Assembly: GCA_018817195.1 (NCBI GenBank)
Contig: JAHIUL010000033.1
Coordinates: 1 to 7,242 of the forward strand
Direction of reading: 5' to 3'
Length of the DNA: 7,242 nucleotides
DNA from: Candidatus Margulisiibacteriota bacterium
GTDB taxonomy: Bacteria > Margulisbacteria > WOR-1 > O2-12-FULL-45-9
The notes beneath the pieces were generated by a model that was not told the origin of the DNA, did not search any database, and worked only from the letters and a program-made list of their open reading frames with translations. Made by a program: the position numbers and the translations under genes. Below are positions 6,607 to 7,242 of the stretch, piece by piece (positions within the stretch are counted from its first letter, which is position 1; each line of letters opens with the position of its first letter).

Positions 6607-6882
6607 ATGGCTGAAGAAAAAGAAAATAAATTAGATATTATTTTGGACGAAATGAGAACAAAATTCAAGCAGGTTTTGGGGAAGATCGGCAGCCTTGAAA
6701 CCGGACAGGAAGAACTTAAGACCGGACAGAAAAAACTTAAACAGGAGATTAGAACAGTTTATACCAGCTTAAAGAATGAAATAAAAATTACCGCGCTGGC
6801 GGTTAAAGACGAATTGAAGGATGACATTAAGCAGGCATCAGAGAAACTGGATAAGCATGTGAGGGAATTGCACCCGGTTTAG
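6607..6882 (+). CDS. Coiled-coil protein, 91 aa (paralogue B)
   Basis: This is a second MAEEKE... coiled-coil protein. Residues about 8-30 (LDIILDEMRTKFKQVLGKIG) lead into a heptad duplication, TGQEELK-TGQKKLK, encoded by a 21-nt tandem repeat (6700-6720 and 6721-6741, 18 of 21 bases the same). Then come KQEIRTVYTSLKNEIK and the end KLDKHVRELHPV. The start and the C-terminal motif match the 104-aa protein at 6068, while the middles differ by repeat gain and substitution. No signal peptide, membrane segment or cysteine. AAGGA at 6593-6597 lies 9 nt before the ATG. It follows the short secreted-protein gene by 20 nt, mirroring the coiled-coil/secreted pairing upstream. No family is recognised; a structural or partner-binding role is inference. 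Confidence 0.8.
   Translation: MAEEKENKLDIILDEMRTKFKQVLGKIGSLETGQEELKTGQKKLKQEIRTVYTSLKNEIKITALAVKDELKDDIKQASEKLDKHVRELHPV
6700..6741 (+). repeat. 21-nt tandem repeat encoding a coiled-coil heptad
   Basis: Two adjacent 21-nt units differ at three positions and each encode one heptad (TGQEELK, TGQKKLK). This is a recent in-frame heptad duplication lengthening the coil. Confidence 0.85.
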
Positions 6883-6889
6883 AAGCATT

Positions 6890-6925
6890 AAGGCCTTTAA
6901 GGCCTTCAAGGCCGTGACGGCTTTT
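6890..6925 (+). repeat. 9-nt AAGGCC repeat ending in a small hairpin
   Basis: AAGGCC occurs at 6890, 6899 and 6908, a strict 9-nt period. The third copy forms a 7-bp stem with one G-T pair (AAGGCCG/CGGCTTT, loop TGA, 6908-6924), followed by a total of only four T. It could be a weak terminator, attenuator or REP-like repeat in the 65-nt gap between two coiled-coil genes. Confidence 0.5.
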
Positions 6926-6947
6926 ATGGGGAAAAGGGTTAGAAAAA

Positions 6948-7094
6948 ATGGCGATAACTAATAAAGATATTGAGAAATTAAAAGAAGTGTTCGCGACCAG
7001 GCAGGAATTAGATAAGAAATTTAGCGAAGTTTTAGCCAGTCAGGATAAAATTATGAAAGAACTTGGCGTAGAGAAAATTGAAGCTAAAGTTTAA
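6948..7094 (+). CDS. Very small coiled-coil protein, 48 aa
   Basis: The frame begins ATG at 6948 and ends TAA at 7092-7094, giving MAITNKDIEKLKEVFATRQE followed by LDKKFSEVLASQDKIMKELG and a short KV-ending tail. The DIEKLKEVFATRQELDKKF segment resembles the start of common uncharacterised coiled-coil proteins with a KEVFAT[KR]xxL pattern, which are usually longer, so this may be a short version. AGGG at 6935-6938 lies 9 nt before the ATG, and the A-rich lead-in is like that of the gene at 6607. The second KLTGGDY gene starts 5 nt after its stop, so it takes the place in cassette 2 that the 104-aa coiled-coil gene holds in cassette 1. No signal peptide or membrane segment. Function unknown. 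Confidence 0.62.
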   Translation: MAITNKDIEKLKEVFATRQELDKKFSEVLASQDKIMKELGVEKIEAKV

Positions 7095-7099
7095 TTAAA

Positions 7100-7242
7100 A
7101 TGAAAAGACTTTTACTTATAATTTTAATAGCATTATTTAGCCTGCCCCTCGGGCTGAGCCTCGGGGCGAAGCCAGCCTTTGCTGGAAAACTGACCGGCGG
7201 CGATTATAACATGTACGTTAATCCTACAACCGCTGGCGGCGG
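7100..7242 (+). CDS. Short secreted KLTGGDY protein, copy 2 (3' end missing)
   Basis: ATG at 7100 opens MKRLLLIILIALFSLPLGLS, continuing LGAKPAFA and then GKLTGGDYNMYVNPTTAGGG to the window edge. The signal peptide parallels copy 1 but has four extra residues before PAFA, from a 12-nt in-frame insertion that duplicates a CCTCGGG-containing segment. From CCAGCC (7172) onward it is identical to copy 1 up to the edge. It starts 5 nt after the 48-aa coiled-coil gene with no Shine-Dalgarno, suggesting coupling. Whether it is longer than copy 1 cannot be seen. Export is well supported; function is unknown. Confidence 0.72.
   Translation, partial: MKRLLLIILIALFSLPLGLSLGAKPAFAGKLTGGDYNMYVNPTTAGG
7100..7242 (+). 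repeat. Direct repeat, copy 2 of the KLTGGDY gene start
   Basis: Partner of 6389-6519. Its last 71 bases (7172-7242) match 6449-6519 exactly and the identity may continue beyond the window. The two ATG codons are 711 nt apart. Confidence 0.95.

Noticed and set aside
3458..7242. Prophage tail-fibre module or diversity-generating retroelement
   Set aside because: The fibre protein has a Sec signal peptide, and no tail, capsid, integrase or reverse transcriptase gene or template/variable repeat pair with A-specific changes is visible.

Overview
The window looks like chromosomal DNA of an uncultured diderm (outer-membrane-bearing) bacterium. The strongest clue is the gene at 1022-2953: a PorV/UPF0164-type outer-membrane barrel start (signal peptide, then a GGRGLGLG...ADDVSSIFLNPAGLA stretch) followed by a beta-sandwich linker and three S-layer homology (SLH) repeats. 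That mix suggests a lineage near Margulisbacteria/Saganbacteria (WOR-1) or a comparable SLH-tethered diderm; this is inference from protein style only. Every supported gene is on the + strand, and almost all encode exported, membrane or coiled-coil proteins.

Region 1 (1-3269) is a tightly packed operon. It holds the 3' end of a secreted IPT/TIG-domain protein, the barrel-SLH protein 2 nt later, a 67-aa two-helix membrane protein 2 nt after that, and a 36-aa single-helix membrane protein whose ATG overlaps the previous stop (TAATG) and has a near-perfect Shine-Dalgarno.

Region 2 (3270-3457) is intergenic. A long AT-rich inverted repeat (two 33-nt arms built of AATTAAS-type heptamers) encloses a GC-rich hairpin-prone core. 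It could be a small dispersed repeat element or an RNA structure.

Region 3 (3458-5974) is one large gene for an 838-aa secreted protein. After a signal peptide and an N-terminal INFQG-type beta domain come a fibre-like GDTMTGSL motif, more than twenty GVYG-type glycine-rich repeats with higher-order periodicity, and a small C-terminal domain. It reads as a surface fibre, adhesin or tail-fibre-like protein.

Region 4 (5975-7242) is an array of very small genes: coiled-coil protein, short secreted KLTGGDY protein, coiled-coil protein, second small coiled-coil protein, then a second copy of the KLTGGDY protein running off the window. The two KLTGGDY genes share an exact 71-nt stretch and the two larger coiled-coil proteins share both ends, so the cassette has been duplicated. 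This array, coupled to the repeat-fibre gene, is the best candidate here for an undescribed system; its function cannot be read from the sequence.

No rRNA, tRNA, CRISPR array, transposase, integrase or restriction/defence gene was recognised. No gene-free stretch exceeds 300 bases; the longest is 188 nt.
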